DNA of 64,000 nucleotides from Halobacterium hubeiense (GCF_001488575.1 NZ_LN831302.1:806001-870000), one strand, 5' to 3'; positions 31,978-40,535 are shown, numbered from the stretch's first letter. Made by a program: numbers and translations. Notes: generated by a model from the letters alone, not told the origin.

Positions 31978-32280
31978 CTACTCGTAGCGCCGCGACCGCA
32001 CCGCGGTCACGAGCGCGACCAGTAAGACGACGAGCGCGTACGCGCCGACGACAGCCTCGGTGGCGTGGTCGAACGTCTCCGCGACGCCGAACGCGAGCGT
32101 GACGAGGCCGAACACGGCCAGCGCCAGCCCCAGCAGGCGCGCGAGCGCGGCGGGGTCGCTTGCGGTCTCGGGGTCGTACAGTGGCACGCCGTCCATCGAC
32201 TCGCGGCGGCGCAGCGCCAGCCCCGCGGCGACGAGCGCGACCCCGAGCGCGCCGTACAGCACGCCGGCGACCAGTCCCAT
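31978..32280 (-). CDS. Small three-helix membrane protein
   Basis: 100 residues, N-terminal helix (1-24), a loop with SMDGVPLYDPETASDPAALAR, then two helices (about 46-66 and 73-92). Seen in haloarchaea as a short membrane protein of unknown function. Convergent with the amidohydrolase, with abutting stops; divergent from the cyclase gene (92 bases). Confidence 0.65.
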   Translation of the reverse strand: MGLVAGVLYGALGVALVAAGLALRRRESMDGVPLYDPETASDPAALARLLGLALAVFGLVTLAFGVAETFDHATEAVVGAYALVVLLVALVTAVRSRRYE

Positions 32281-32372
32281 GCGTGGTAGTTCCGGAGTGC
32301 GGGCTTAATGCTTTACTGCTGTCGGGCGACCGCACCGCGAACGTTTACCCGGAGGCGGTGGTAGCCGTCCCC

Positions 32373-32996
32373 ATGTGGGACCTCACGCACGAACTCGGCT
32401 CCGGGCTGCCGTACCCCGGCGACCCGCAGGCAGCGGTGACGCCGCACGCGACGCTCGACGCGGACGGCTACCGGGCCGCCGAAATCGAGTGCTCGACGCA
32501 CTCCGGGACGCACGTCGACGCGCCCGCCCACTTGCTCGCGGACGGCGCGACCCTCGGCGCGTACGACGTCGAGACGTTCGCGTTCGACGCGCGCGTCGTG
32601 GACTGCACGGAGTTCGGTGCGCGCGACCCGATTCCCGCCGACCGCGTCCCGGACACCGACGCCGACCTCGTCGTCTTCCACACGGGCTGGAGCCGGCACT
32701 GGGGGGAGCGGCGGTACTTCGACCACCCCTACCTGACGGCCGCGGCGGCGGCGCGCTGTGCGGACCGCGGCTGTCACGTTGCCCTCGACGCGCCGAGCGT
32801 CGACCCGTCGCCGTCCGAGAACGCCGGCGACGACGAGCCCACCGGGTATCCAGCGCACCACGCGCTGCTCGGGGACGAGCGACTCATCGTGGAGAATCTA
32901 CGGAACCTCGCGGCGCTCCCGCAGCGGTGTACGATTCGCGCTCTCCCGCTGCGCGTGGACGCGGACGGCGCGCCCGTGCGGGCGGTCGCCGACTAG
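32373..32996 (+). CDS. Cyclase/kynurenine formamidase-like family protein
   Basis: 207 residues. MWDLTHELGSGLPYPGDP at the N-terminus and the zinc motif ECSTHSGTHVDAPAH (HxGTHxDxPxH) are diagnostic of the cyclase/KynB-like metalloenzymes. Later GHHALLGDERLIVENL-type segment (EPTGYPAHHALLG) closes the active site. It could hydrolyse a formylated aromatic amide, but no tryptophan-degradation genes are near. The stop overlaps the next convergent gene in CTAG. Confidence 0.87.
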   Translation: MWDLTHELGSGLPYPGDPQAAVTPHATLDADGYRAAEIECSTHSGTHVDAPAHLLADGATLGAYDVETFAFDARVVDCTEFGARDPIPADRVPDTDADLVVFHTGWSRHWGERRYFDHPYLTAAAAARCADRGCHVALDAPSVDPSPSENAGDDEPTGYPAHHALLGDERLIVENLRNLAALPQRCTIRALPLRVDADGAPVRAVAD

Positions 32997-33232
32997 GCCT
33001 GCTCGGCGGTGCCGCGGTCCTGCACGAACCCGGACTTGAACGCGATCCAGCCGAGCACGCTGATGAACAGGATGGGCGGGAGGATGACGAACCCCCACAG
33101 CGGGTTCAACCCCCAGATGAGCAGCAGGACGACGTCCGCGATGCCGAGCAGGAGGAACGGGATGATGGCGAGGAGCGCGTACCGGCGGCTCCCGCCGGCG
33201 TCGTCGGCGTCAGTCGGTATCGGCGCGTCCAT
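32993..33232 (-). CDS. Small two-helix membrane protein
   Basis: 79 residues from ATG 33232; acidic N-terminus (MDAPIPTDADDAGG), two helices (about 18-41 and 44-66) with the middle LLIWGLNPLWGFVILPP, and a short soluble end. Convergent with the cyclase-like gene with shared CTAG. Function unknown. Confidence 0.65.
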   Translation of the reverse strand: MDAPIPTDADDAGGSRRYALLAIIPFLLLGIADVVLLLIWGLNPLWGFVILPPILFISVLGWIAFKSGFVQDRGTAEQA

Positions 33233-33366
33233 GCCCGAGGGTTCGCGAGCGGCCACCAAAAGCCCACGCTTTGCGCGGCCGCCGACCGCGAGCGCGGATG
33301 CTACGCGAACCGACCTATCACACTCCGTAGCCGAGCTCGCGGCCGGGTCGCTGTGAGCGCCGACAA

Positions 33367-33429
33367 CGCCGGCCGTTCGCCCGGCGCAACGCGGCGGTTC
33401 GCTCGCCGGTCGCGCTCGCCGGCCGTTCG
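33367..33429. repeat. 13-base direct repeat pair in an intergenic stretch
   Basis: CGCCGGCCGTTCG occurs at 33367-33379 and again at 33417-33429. The surrounding 33233-33508 (276 bases) has no convincing ORF and no clear TATA box except near its ends. It may be a decayed gene or regulatory DNA. Confidence 0.35.
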
Positions 33430-33508
33430 ACTGTAGCTTGTAACGGGTCGCCCGCGCACAACTCGACCCAGTCTTCTTCCGAGCGACGCCCCAGACGCCC
33501 GACACGCG

Positions 33509-33805
33509 ATGTCTCGGTACGACTCCGACAACCGCGGCGCCCACGGGACGACGGCCGGCACGGGGACAGAGGGTATCGGGCGGTTCGTCGAACAGAACGC
33601 CCTCCCGCTGAAAGTCGCGGCGTTCTACGCCGTCGCACTCGCCGCCGGCCTGCTCGCGCGGCGCGTCGTCAGCGGCCCGAACGTCGAGATACTGCTGTCC
33701 ATCGCCATCTGGTTCACCGTCATCTTCGCCGCCTGTACCGCGCTGCTGGGCGGCGTCATCAGGCTGTTCAGCGCCGTCCAGCGGCGCCGCCACGACTACG
33801 AGTAA
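33509..33805 (+). CDS. Small two-helix membrane protein
   Basis: 98 residues: a polar Ser/Gly/Thr N-terminus (1-30), membrane helices at about 32-50 and 57-80 and a basic tail SAVQRRRHDYE. I do not recognise the family. It precedes the DUF7112-like gene on the same strand after 38 bases, and a joint transcript is possible. Confidence 0.62.
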   Translation: MSRYDSDNRGAHGTTAGTGTEGIGRFVEQNALPLKVAAFYAVALAAGLLARRVVSGPNVEILLSIAIWFTVIFAACTALLGGVIRLFSAVQRRRHDYE

Positions 33806-33843
33806 CCGGCCGGCTTTTAGGCGCGAGCGCCGTGCGTCCGCGT

Positions 33844-34275
33844 ATGCCCGACTACGTCTCCGAGGAGACCGTCGAGACGGTGACCGGGACGGTCGCCCGC
33901 GCCGGGGGGACGCGCCGCCACGAACTCCGCCTGCCCGCGGACGCGGCAGACGACTTCCCCGCCGGCGAGGTCGTCCGCGTCGTCCTCGACGGCGACGAGT
34001 ACCACGCGCAACTCCGCCGCCGCGACGACGGCGCGCCCGTGATTCGCGGCGCGTACGACACGCCCTCGCTCGCCCGCGACCCCGGGAGCGCCACCAACCA
34101 CCTCGCGGCGTGGCTCGACGACGGCCCGCTGGAGGCCGGGCGCTCCGTCCACGTGGACGTCGTCGAACCCGGCTTCAAGTACGGCGTGCGCGTCCCCGGC
34201 GAGTCAGCCACGTACGCCGCGACCGAGCCGCCGGACTCGAGCCTCTCCGCGATTGCGGAGTCGCTGGACGAGTAG
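33844..34275 (+). CDS. DUF7112-like haloarchaeal protein
   Basis: 143 residues from ATG 33844. TVARAGGTRRHELRLPADAADDFPAGEVVRVVLDG, ARLRRR-type strands and GAYDTPSLARDPGSATNHLAAWLDDGPLEAGRSVHVDVVEPGFKYGVRVPGE form an all-beta protein with a SpoVT/AbrB-like front. The family is widespread in haloarchaea; no role is known. Its stop abuts the convergent response-regulator gene. Confidence 0.75.
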   Translation: MPDYVSEETVETVTGTVARAGGTRRHELRLPADAADDFPAGEVVRVVLDGDEYHAQLRRRDDGAPVIRGAYDTPSLARDPGSATNHLAAWLDDGPLEAGRSVHVDVVEPGFKYGVRVPGESATYAATEPPDSSLSAIAESLDE

Positions 34276-34800
34276 TCACCGCAGGTCGCGGAACACGACC
34301 CGGTAGTCCCGCGGGTCGAAGCCGTCGGCGATGTCGTCGGCCCTGTCGCGGAGTTCGCGCACGCGCTCGGGGTCGTGTTCGCCCGCCGCGCGGCGCTCGC
34401 TGGCCTCGTGTAGCGCCGTCACCGCGTCCACGTACGCCGACAGCGAGCGCAAGCGCTCGACGACCTCGGTCAGGTCGTCCCCCGAGACCGGTTTCCTGAG
34501 GTACGCGTCGTACCCGATGCCGACGACGTCCTCGTCGGGCTCGTTCGCCGTCACCATCGCCACCCGGCAGTCGTACCCCTCCTCGCGAATCGCCGCCAGC
34601 ACGTCGTCGCCCGACACGCCGGGCATCTCCCGGTCGAGCAACACGACGTCGACGGCCTCGTCGATGGCGGCGAGCGCCGCCTCGCCGCCGTGCGCAGTCC
34701 GCACCTCGTACTCGTCGCCGAGTCTGTGTTCGTAGACGTCGAGGTACTCCTGCAAGTCGTCGACGGCGAGCACAGTCGCGTCGTCACGCCCCCGGCTCAT
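34276..34800 (-). CDS. HalX-type response regulator
   Basis: 174 residues from ATG 34800. Receiver domain TVLAVDDLQEYLDVYEHRL, VDVVLLDREMPGVSGDDVLAAI (phospho-acceptor Asp in LLDRE), and AYLRKPVSGDDL (conserved Lys). The C-terminal HalX domain (about 115-174) has the coiled SLSAYVDAVTALHEASERRAAG and DYRVVFRDLR. HalX regulators lack a known DNA-binding domain. Encoded directly after the histidine kinase on the same strand, 45 bases away. Confidence 0.9.
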   Translation of the reverse strand: MSRGRDDATVLAVDDLQEYLDVYEHRLGDEYEVRTAHGGEAALAAIDEAVDVVLLDREMPGVSGDDVLAAIREEGYDCRVAMVTANEPDEDVVGIGYDAYLRKPVSGDDLTEVVERLRSLSAYVDAVTALHEASERRAAGEHDPERVRELRDRADDIADGFDPRDYRVVFRDLR

Positions 34801-34845
34801 AGCTAGTCGTCCTGACACGCTACCCCGGACGCTGTAAGTGTTGTC

Positions 34846-36891
34846 CTACTCGCCACGACAGCCGGTAATCTCGAAGCGGGCGCCGCGGTCGGCGTCGCCG
34901 TCCCGCGGCACGGCGTCGATGGTCCAGCCGTGGGCGGCGGCGATGCTCTCGACGATGGCGAGCCCGAACCCCGTCCCGTCCTCGGCGGACGTGAACCCGC
35001 GCTCGAACACCTCGTCGTGGCTGCCGTCCGGGAGCCCGGGGCCGTCGTCGGTGACGGCGAACCCGTCCGCGTACGCGGTGACTGTGACTGCGACGCCGTC
35101 GTCGTCGGCGTGCTCCACGGCGTCCTCAGAACGCTTCGCGTTCTGGGGGTCTGTGGAACCGTGTTCCACAGCATTTCGGAAGAGGTTCTCGAACAGCTCC
35201 TGGAGCCGCGACGGGTCCGCGTCCACGACGAGGTCCGTCTCCACCGCGAGCGTCGCGTCCGGTGCGTCCACGCAGTCCCACGCGTCGGTCGCCACCTCCG
35301 AGAGCGCGACGGCCTCGGTCTCGTCCACGAGCCGGCCCTGTCGCGCGAGCTCCAGCACGTCCTCGACGAGCGCCTCCATGCGGTCGAGCGCGTCGCTGGC
35401 GCGGTCGAGGTGCTCGTCGTCGCCGCCGTCCGCGAGGTCGAGGCTCCCCTGCGCGACGTTGATGGGGCTGCGGAGGTCGTGGCTGACGACGCTGGCGAAC
35501 TCGTCGAGGCGCTCGTTCTGCCGTTCGAGGTCGCGCTCGCGGGCCTTCCGCTCGGTGATGTCCCGAATCGAGGCCAGCACCGCGACGTCGCCCTCGTAGT
35601 CGATGCTGGTCGCGCTGAACTCGCAGAAGCGCACGTCGCCGTCGGGCCGGCGGATGCGGCTCTCGAACGTCTGCCGGCGGCCGGACTCCGCGGTCAGCTC
35701 GCCGACGACGCGTTCGACTTTCACGCGGTCCTCGGGGTGGAACAGCTCGCGGGCGTCGGCGGCGAGCAGTTCCTCGCGGGAGCGCCCGAACAGCGCGGAC
35801 GCGCGCTCGTTGACGAACGAGAAGCCGCCGTCGGCGTACGTGACGACGGCGTCGTGGCTCTGCTCGACGAGCGTCCGGTACTTCTGCTCGCTCTCCCGGA
35901 GCGCGTCCGCCGAGCGCAGCCGGCGCAGCGTCGCGGAGACGTGCGCCATCAACAGCTCGACGAGTTCGACGTCCGACTGGGAGAACGCGGCGTGCTCCCG
36001 GGAGCCGGCCTGAAACACGCCGATGTCGTCGATGGGCACGCTCAGGACGGACGTGTAGTCGGGGTTGGCGGGCTCGGCGTCCTCGTGGGCCGCGACGTCG
36101 TCGACGACGATAGAGGAGTTCTCCTGGTAGGTGCGGCCGGCGATGCCGCTGTCGGCGGGGAGCCGGTGGGAGTCCCCGGACTCCAGCCCGGTCGAGGTGG
36201 CCTTCGGGACGAGGTAGCCGTCCTCGACGACGTCGATGCCGCAGATGTCGAACTCGAGGATGTTCTCGGCGGCGTCGATGGCGAGGTGGTAGATGCTGGT
36301 GGCGTCCTCGCAGCCGACCATCGCGGCGGCGATGCTGTGGAGCTTCTCGAACTGCCGGCGCTCGGTGCGCAGCGAGTCCCGCAGGCGGTCGCGCTCGCGG
36401 ACGGCGTGCAGCCGCGTGACGCCCTGTCCGACGGCGCGGCCGACGGCGGCGAGGCGTTCCCGCTCGGCGTCGGCGGCCTCGCGCTCGTCCGGGCCGAACG
36501 CGAGCGTCCCGTAGTAGTCGTCGGCGTCCACGACGGGGACCGCGGCGGCGAACGTGTCGTCGTACGGGACCCACGTCACGGCGCGCTCCGCGACGCCCGG
36601 CGAAGCCGCGTCGTCGGCGAGCGGCTCGGGCGTGCCGTGCGCGTCGTCGGACCCGGACGGCGTCGGCCCGCTCGCCGCACTCCCGAGAGTCGGCGTGACC
36701 GTCTGCGGCTCGGGCGGTTCGACGTCGGGCTTGCTCGCCGTCGCCGGCTCGCGCTCGGTGTCACAGAAGCAGGCGAAGTCGTAGCCCGCGTCCACGACGG
36801 CCTCGCAGACGCCGGCGCGGAGGTCGGGGACCGCGTCGGCTCGCTGGACGGCTCGCGTCACCGCGCCGACGAGGGGGCGGTCCGGCGCCAT
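34846..36891 (-). CDS. Multi-sensor histidine kinase (GAF-GAF-PAS-HisKA-HATPase)
   Basis: 681 residues. A variable N-terminal sensor (1-165), a GAF domain (about 180-325, FDICGIDVVEDGYLVPKATS), a PAS domain (about 335-450, FRIRRPDGDVRFCEFSAT-type strands), then the H box FASVVSHDLRSPINVAQ with His471 and the HATPase N box LFENLFRNAVEHG (about 566-578), with VTDDGPGLPDG and GTGFGLAIVESIAAAHGW. No membrane helix, so the kinase senses inside the cell. An insert STDPQNAKRSEDAVEHAD directly after the N box comes from a double-hairpin repeat (copy C). Flanked by two HalX response regulators on the same strand. Confidence 0.92.
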   Translation of the reverse strand: MAPDRPLVGAVTRAVQRADAVPDLRAGVCEAVVDAGYDFACFCDTEREPATASKPDVEPPEPQTVTPTLGSAASGPTPSGSDDAHGTPEPLADDAASPGVAERAVTWVPYDDTFAAAVPVVDADDYYGTLAFGPDEREAADAERERLAAVGRAVGQGVTRLHAVRERDRLRDSLRTERRQFEKLHSIAAAMVGCEDATSIYHLAIDAAENILEFDICGIDVVEDGYLVPKATSTGLESGDSHRLPADSGIAGRTYQENSSIVVDDVAAHEDAEPANPDYTSVLSVPIDDIGVFQAGSREHAAFSQSDVELVELLMAHVSATLRRLRSADALRESEQKYRTLVEQSHDAVVTYADGGFSFVNERASALFGRSREELLAADARELFHPEDRVKVERVVGELTAESGRRQTFESRIRRPDGDVRFCEFSATSIDYEGDVAVLASIRDITERKARERDLERQNERLDEFASVVSHDLRSPINVAQGSLDLADGGDDEHLDRASDALDRMEALVEDVLELARQGRLVDETEAVALSEVATDAWDCVDAPDATLAVETDLVVDADPSRLQELFENLFRNAVEHGSTDPQNAKRSEDAVEHADDDGVAVTVTAYADGFAVTDDGPGLPDGSHDEVFERGFTSAEDGTGFGLAIVESIAAAHGWTIDAVPRDGDADRGARFEITGCRGE
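35122..35170 (-). repeat. Double-hairpin in-frame repeat, copy C (short form)
   Basis: GTCCTC, then hairpin one CAGAACGC / ttc / GCGTTCTG (35127-35145), the spacer GGGGTC, then hairpin two TGTGGAAC / cgt / GTTCCACA (35152-35170). The right end lacks the AACGTCCAC of copies A and B. It is in the same frame and orientation as A and B, encoding SerThrAspPro and SerGluAspAla. The flanking coding sequence shows a near-duplication (NAVEHG before, DAVEHA after), as if the insert duplicated its target. Confidence 0.8.
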
Positions 36892-36895
36892 CTGG

Positions 36896-37480
36896 TCAGT
36901 CGCTGCCCGCGTTCTGGTCGGGGACGTCGCGGAACGCGACGCGGAAGTCGTCGAACCCGAAGCCGTCCACCGTGTCGTCGATGCGGCCCCGGAGCTCCTG
37001 GATGCGGGCGACGACCTCCTGGTAGGAGTCGTCGAGTTCGAGGTCGCCGTCTTCGGCCTCGGACTCCAGCAGCGCGCGCTTCGACGCGAGCGCGTACAGC
37101 TCCTGGAGGCGGTCGTCGTACGCGGAGCGGTCGAGCAAGGTCTCGACGACGTCGTGGAGGTCCTCGCGGTCGACGGGCTTGAGGAGGTACTCGTCGAAGC
37201 CGAGTTCGACGACGTCCGCGTCCGGGCGGACGCCCGTGACCATCGCGACGCGGCAGTCGTACTCCGCGCGGCGGATGCGGTCGAGGACGTCCTCGCCGGA
37301 GAGGCCGGGCATCCGTCGGTCGAGCAGGACCACGTCCACGTCGTCGTCGAGCTGGCCGAGGGCGCCTTCCCCGGTGGTCGCGGTCTGGACGGCGTACCGC
37401 TCGGAGAGCCACTCGGCGTACACGTCAGTGAGCGCTTCGTCGTCGTCGACCACGAGTACGCGTGCCCCTTGCTCTGTCAT
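36896..37480 (-). CDS. HalX-type response regulator
   Basis: 194 residues. VLVVDDDEALTDVYAEWLSERY (acidic pocket), VDVVLLDRRMPGLSGEDVLDRI (phospho-Asp), GFDEYLLKPVDREDL (Lys), then HalX helices with LYALASKRALLESEAEDGD and DDFRVAFRDVPDQ. It is a paralogue of the regulator at 34276-34800. It lies just before the histidine kinase, four bases away, so phosphotransfer from that kinase is likely. A minus-strand TATA-like TTTAAC (37520-37525) is about 40 bases before the ATG. Confidence 0.92.
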   Translation of the reverse strand: MTEQGARVLVVDDDEALTDVYAEWLSERYAVQTATTGEGALGQLDDDVDVVLLDRRMPGLSGEDVLDRIRRAEYDCRVAMVTGVRPDADVVELGFDEYLLKPVDREDLHDVVETLLDRSAYDDRLQELYALASKRALLESEAEDGDLELDDSYQEVVARIQELRGRIDDTVDGFGFDDFRVAFRDVPDQNAGSD

Positions 37481-37519
37481 GCGTGGGTGTCGGTCTGTCC
37501 TGTATCGAGAGTGACCTGA

Positions 37520-37527
37520 GTTAAAGG
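37520..37527 (-). promoter_or_regulatory. TATA-like box of the HalX regulator/kinase genes
   Basis: Minus strand CCTTTAAC, with a purine-rich GAGAAA just before it as a BRE. It lies about 40-47 bases before the ATG at 37480, leaving a leader of roughly 15 bases. Confidence 0.45.
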
Positions 37528-37730
37528 TTTCTCAAGCTACGGGTCCCGCTGGAAACACCCCGACGACGCCGGTCGTGGTACCGACTACCACCGTAACAGT
37601 TTTGTGTCTTCTCCTTACCCTCCGGTTACCGCGCCCGAATCGTTAGGGCGGCCCAAAAGTCGGCTATTCTCGCTTCTTCTGCGCTCTACTCGCTCTTACG
37701 GGTGTGTCAAAGGTGCGCAAAACCACGAAA

Positions 37731-37740
37731 GGTTTAAGTA
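37731..37740 (+). promoter_or_regulatory. TATA box and BRE of the TFB gene
   Basis: GGTTTAAGTA preceded by the purine-rich CACGAAAG fits BRE plus TATA. Transcription would start near 37760, leaving a leader of about 50 bases before ATG 37813. Confidence 0.6.
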
Positions 37741-37812
37741 CTTATCGCTCCTACGAATGAGTACGACAAGTCGGGGGGCGACCGGCGCCCTCCACCCGGC
37801 GCTTCAACCATC

Positions 37813-38793
37813 ATGAGTGACACCACAATCCGCACGTACTCCAGTGACCGACAGCAGAACGAGAACGAATCCGAGACCGAGGTAGAGTCTGCCGACGAGA
37901 CCGTCACCTGTCCCGAGTGTGGCGGCCGCGTCGTCAACGACGAGGAACACGGCGAGTCCGTCTGTGCCGACTGCGGCCTCGTCATCGAGGAGGACAGCAT
38001 CGACCGCGGCCCCGAGTGGCGCGCGTTCAACTCCAACGAGAAGGACCAGAAGAGCCGCGTCGGCGCCCCCACCACGAACATGATGCACGACAAGGGGCTC
38101 TCGACGAACATCGGCTGGCAGGACAAGGACGCCTACGGCAACAGCCTGTCCAGCAATCAGCGACAGAAGATGCAGCGCCTCCGCAAGTGGAACGAGCGCT
38201 TCCGCACCCGCAACAGCAAGGAGCGCAATCTGAAGCAGGCGCTGGGCGAAATCGAGCGGATGGCCTCCGCGCTCGGCCTCCCGAAGGAGGTCCGCGAGAC
38301 GGCGTCGGTCATCTATCGCCGCGCGCTCAGCGAGGACCTGCTGCCCGGCCGCTCCATCGAGGGTGTCGCCACCAGCGCGCTGTACGCCGCGGCCCGACAG
38401 ATGCAGACGCCGCGCTCCATCGACGAGGTGGCGAACGTCAGCCGCATCGACGCGATGGAGTTCAAGCGGACGTACCGCTACATCGTCCGCGAGCTCGGCC
38501 TCGAAGTCGCGCCCGCCGACCCCGCCAGCTACGTCCCGCGGTTCGCCTCCGAGCTGGACCTCCCGGACGAGGTCGAGCGCCGCGCCCGCGAGCTGCTGGA
38601 CAACGCCAAGGAGGACGGCGTCACCAGCGGGAAGTCGCCGGTCGGCCTCGCGGCCGCCGCGATTTACGCCTCCAGCCTGCTCACCAACCACAAGGTGACC
38701 CAGAGCGAGGTCAGCGACGTCACGGACGTCAGCGAGGTCACCATCCGGAACCGCTACCAGGAGCTGCTGGAAGCCACGGAAGTCGCCGCGTAA
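37813..38793 (+). CDS. tfb: Transcription initiation factor IIB
   Basis: 326 residues. An N-terminal acidic leader, zinc ribbon CPECGG (34-39) and CADCG (about 52-56), the B-finger region ERGPEWRAFN-like DRGPEWRAFNSNEKDQKSRVG, then two cyclin repeats (about 125-215 and 220-310) with the final helix-turn-helix SEVSDVTDVSEVTIRNRYQEL. It binds TBP-TATA and recruits RNA polymerase. Haloarchaea carry several TFBs; this is one paralogue and which one cannot be decided. Confidence 0.95.
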   Translation: MSDTTIRTYSSDRQQNENESETEVESADETVTCPECGGRVVNDEEHGESVCADCGLVIEEDSIDRGPEWRAFNSNEKDQKSRVGAPTTNMMHDKGLSTNIGWQDKDAYGNSLSSNQRQKMQRLRKWNERFRTRNSKERNLKQALGEIERMASALGLPKEVRETASVIYRRALSEDLLPGRSIEGVATSALYAAARQMQTPRSIDEVANVSRIDAMEFKRTYRYIVRELGLEVAPADPASYVPRFASELDLPDEVERRARELLDNAKEDGVTSGKSPVGLAAAAIYASSLLTNHKVTQSEVSDVTDVSEVTIRNRYQELLEATEVAA

Positions 38794-38832
38794 CGCGGCC
38801 GACTGCGGTCACTGGTGGTGGTCCCGACGACG

Positions 38833-38847
38833 TTTTTTCGCGCTTTT
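38833..38847 (+). terminator. Oligo-T transcription terminator of TFB
   Basis: A T6 run at 38833-38838 and a T4 at 38844-38847, 40 bases after the TFB stop in an otherwise GC-rich region, as for archaeal intrinsic terminators that need only oligo-T. The convergent gene ends at 38868. Confidence 0.5.
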
Positions 38848-38867
38848 CACGCCGCGTAGCCGACGGC

Positions 38868-39428
38868 TCAGCCCTCGTACGCTCGCTCGCCGGCTCGAAC
38901 TTCGGCGTCGAGGCGGTTCTCCGCGGGCGGGAGCGCACACGCGAACTGGTCGGCGTACGCGCAGAAGGGGTTGTACGCGAGGTTGAAGTCCACGACGACG
39001 TCGTCGCCCTGTTCGGCGTCCGCGGCGTCGACGTCGAGGTAGCGGCCGCGGTGGTACGTCTCCGCGCCGTTGGTCTCGTCGGCGAACGGCACGAACAGCG
39101 AGTCCTCGCCCTCGACGCGGTACGCTTCGAGGGTGCGGTGCTCGCCGTCGAGCGTGAACCCGAGCACGCCGACGCGCTGGTACTCCGCGGGCGGGCCCTG
39201 TGTCGTCTCCAGGGAGACCTGCTCGGTGCTCTGCGCGCGTCCGAAGCGCGCGACCACCCGGAAGTCGGGGTCGGGCTCGAAGTACGCCAGCCCGTCGAAG
39301 TCCTCGCGGTCGCCGACCGGAATCGGCGACTGGGGGTGCTCCGCGAAGAACTCGTCTTTCTCGGCGCGGTGCTCGCGGACGCGCTCGCGCCACGCCGCCT
39401 CGTCGAACGCCGGCTCGTCGGCCGTCAT
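38868..39428 (-). CDS. DUF1684 family protein
   Basis: 186 residues from ATG 39428. [40 protein letters not shown], and [27 protein letters not shown] are the signature of DUF1684, a heme- or lipocalin-like beta protein present in many bacteria and haloarchaea. No membrane segment. Exact function unknown to me. Divergent from rtcA (87 bases). Confidence 0.88.
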   Translation of the reverse strand: MTADEPAFDEAAWRERVREHRAEKDEFFAEHPQSPIPVGDREDFDGLAYFEPDPDFRVVARFGRAQSTEQVSLETTQGPPAEYQRVGVLGFTLDGEHRTLEAYRVEGEDSLFVPFADETNGAETYHRGRYLDVDAADAEQGDDVVVDFNLAYNPFCAYADQFACALPPAENRLDAEVRAGERAYEG

Positions 39429-39515
39429 GTCCGGTCGTGGGGCCGGGAGCGTGGTAACTGTGGCGACTCCGCGAGGTGACGAATCCCTTTTCACCTCCGA
39501 ACGCCTCGTACCGGT

Positions 39516-40535
39516 ATGAACATTCTCGACGGGGGCGAGGGCGGCGGCCAGTTGGTCCGCACCGCCCTCGCGCTGTCCGCGGTCACAGGCGAACCGTTCC
39601 GGATGCGACACGTCCGGCGCGCTCGCGCGAACCCGGGCTTGCAGGCCCAGCACTGCGCGGCAATCGAAGCAGTCGCGGCCGTCTGCAACGCCGAGACGGG
39701 CGGCGTCGAAGTCGGCTCGGAGTCGTTCACGTTCGAGCCCAACGAGGACATCGACGAGGACGCCGACCCGGCCGACCAGGGCGTCCTCGGCGGCAGCGTC
39801 TCCGTGGAGGTCGGCACCGCGGGCAGCGTCCCGCTGGTGTTCGACGCCTTGCTCCCGGTCGCGGTCGCGCTCGACGAGTCGTTCACCGCGCGACTGGAGG
39901 GCGGCACGGACGCGAAGTGGGCGCCGCCGTTCGACTACTTCCGGCGCGTCAAGCTCCCCGTCCTGCAGGAACACGGCCTCGACGCCGACGTCACCCTGAA
40001 CCGCCGCGGCTTCTACCCGCGCGGCGGCGGGAAGGCGACGCTGACCGTCGAGCCGTCCACGCTGGACGCCTTCGACGTCACCGAGCGCGGCGAGCGCGAG
40101 TCGCTGACCGCGTACTCCGTCGCCGAGGAGTCCGAGAGCGAGGACGACGTGGCGGAGCGGCAGGCCGAGCCCGCGCCCGACGCAGCCGACGTCGAAACCG
40201 AGTACGTCGAGGCGGACTGCTCGGGGTCGGCGCTCGTGCTCGCCGCCGAGTACGAGCACTCGACGGCGGGCTTCGCGGAGCTCGGCGAGATGGGCGTCGA
40301 ACCGGAAACGGTCGGCGAGAACGCCGTCGAGCGCTTCGAGGCCTTCGAGGACGGCGACGCCGCCGTTGACGAGTACCTCGCCGACCAGCTGCTGCCGTTC
40401 GTCGCGCTCGCGGGCGGCGAGGTCCGCGCGCCCGAGGTCACCTCGCACGTCGAGACCTGCATCGACCTCCTCGCGGAGTTCGGCTACGACGTGACCGTCG
40501 AGGACGAGGGCGACACCGTCCTGCTGTCGGCGTAG
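39516..40535 (+). CDS. rtcA: RNA 3'-terminal phosphate cyclase
   Basis: 339 residues. [25 protein letters not shown], a [19 protein letters not shown] motif with the glycine loop, the [16 protein letters not shown] region and the [13 protein letters not shown] motif. It cyclises the 3' phosphate of RNA in an ATP-dependent way through an RtcA-AMP intermediate; the adenylated His lies in the C-terminal part (residue order HVETCIDLL). No rtcB is adjacent. Monocistronic. Confidence 0.94.
   Translation: MNILDGGEGGGQLVRTALALSAVTGEPFRMRHVRRARANPGLQAQHCAAIEAVAAVCNAETGGVEVGSESFTFEPNEDIDEDADPADQGVLGGSVSVEVGTAGSVPLVFDALLPVAVALDESFTARLEGGTDAKWAPPFDYFRRVKLPVLQEHGLDADVTLNRRGFYPRGGGKATLTVEPSTLDAFDVTERGERESLTAYSVAEESESEDDVAERQAEPAPDAADVETEYVEADCSGSALVLAAEYEHSTAGFAELGEMGVEPETVGENAVERFEAFEDGDAAVDEYLADQLLPFVALAGGEVRAPEVTSHVETCIDLLAEFGYDVTVEDEGDTVLLSA

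Larger units (their letters stand above)
37481..37812. other. Intergenic region of 332 bases between the HalX regulator and TFB
   Basis: No ORF above about 70 codons with normal codon bias. It holds a minus-strand promoter near 37520-37527, AT-rich patches around 37590-37620 and 37665-37680, and the TFB promoter near 37731. The leader of TFB (after a transcription start near 37760) would be about 50 bases, unlike the mostly leaderless genes, and could carry regulation. Confidence 0.6.

Noticed and set aside
34930-37182. 750-codon plus-strand ORF over the histidine kinase
   Set aside because: Antisense of a clear GAF-PAS-HATPase kinase; no domain found.
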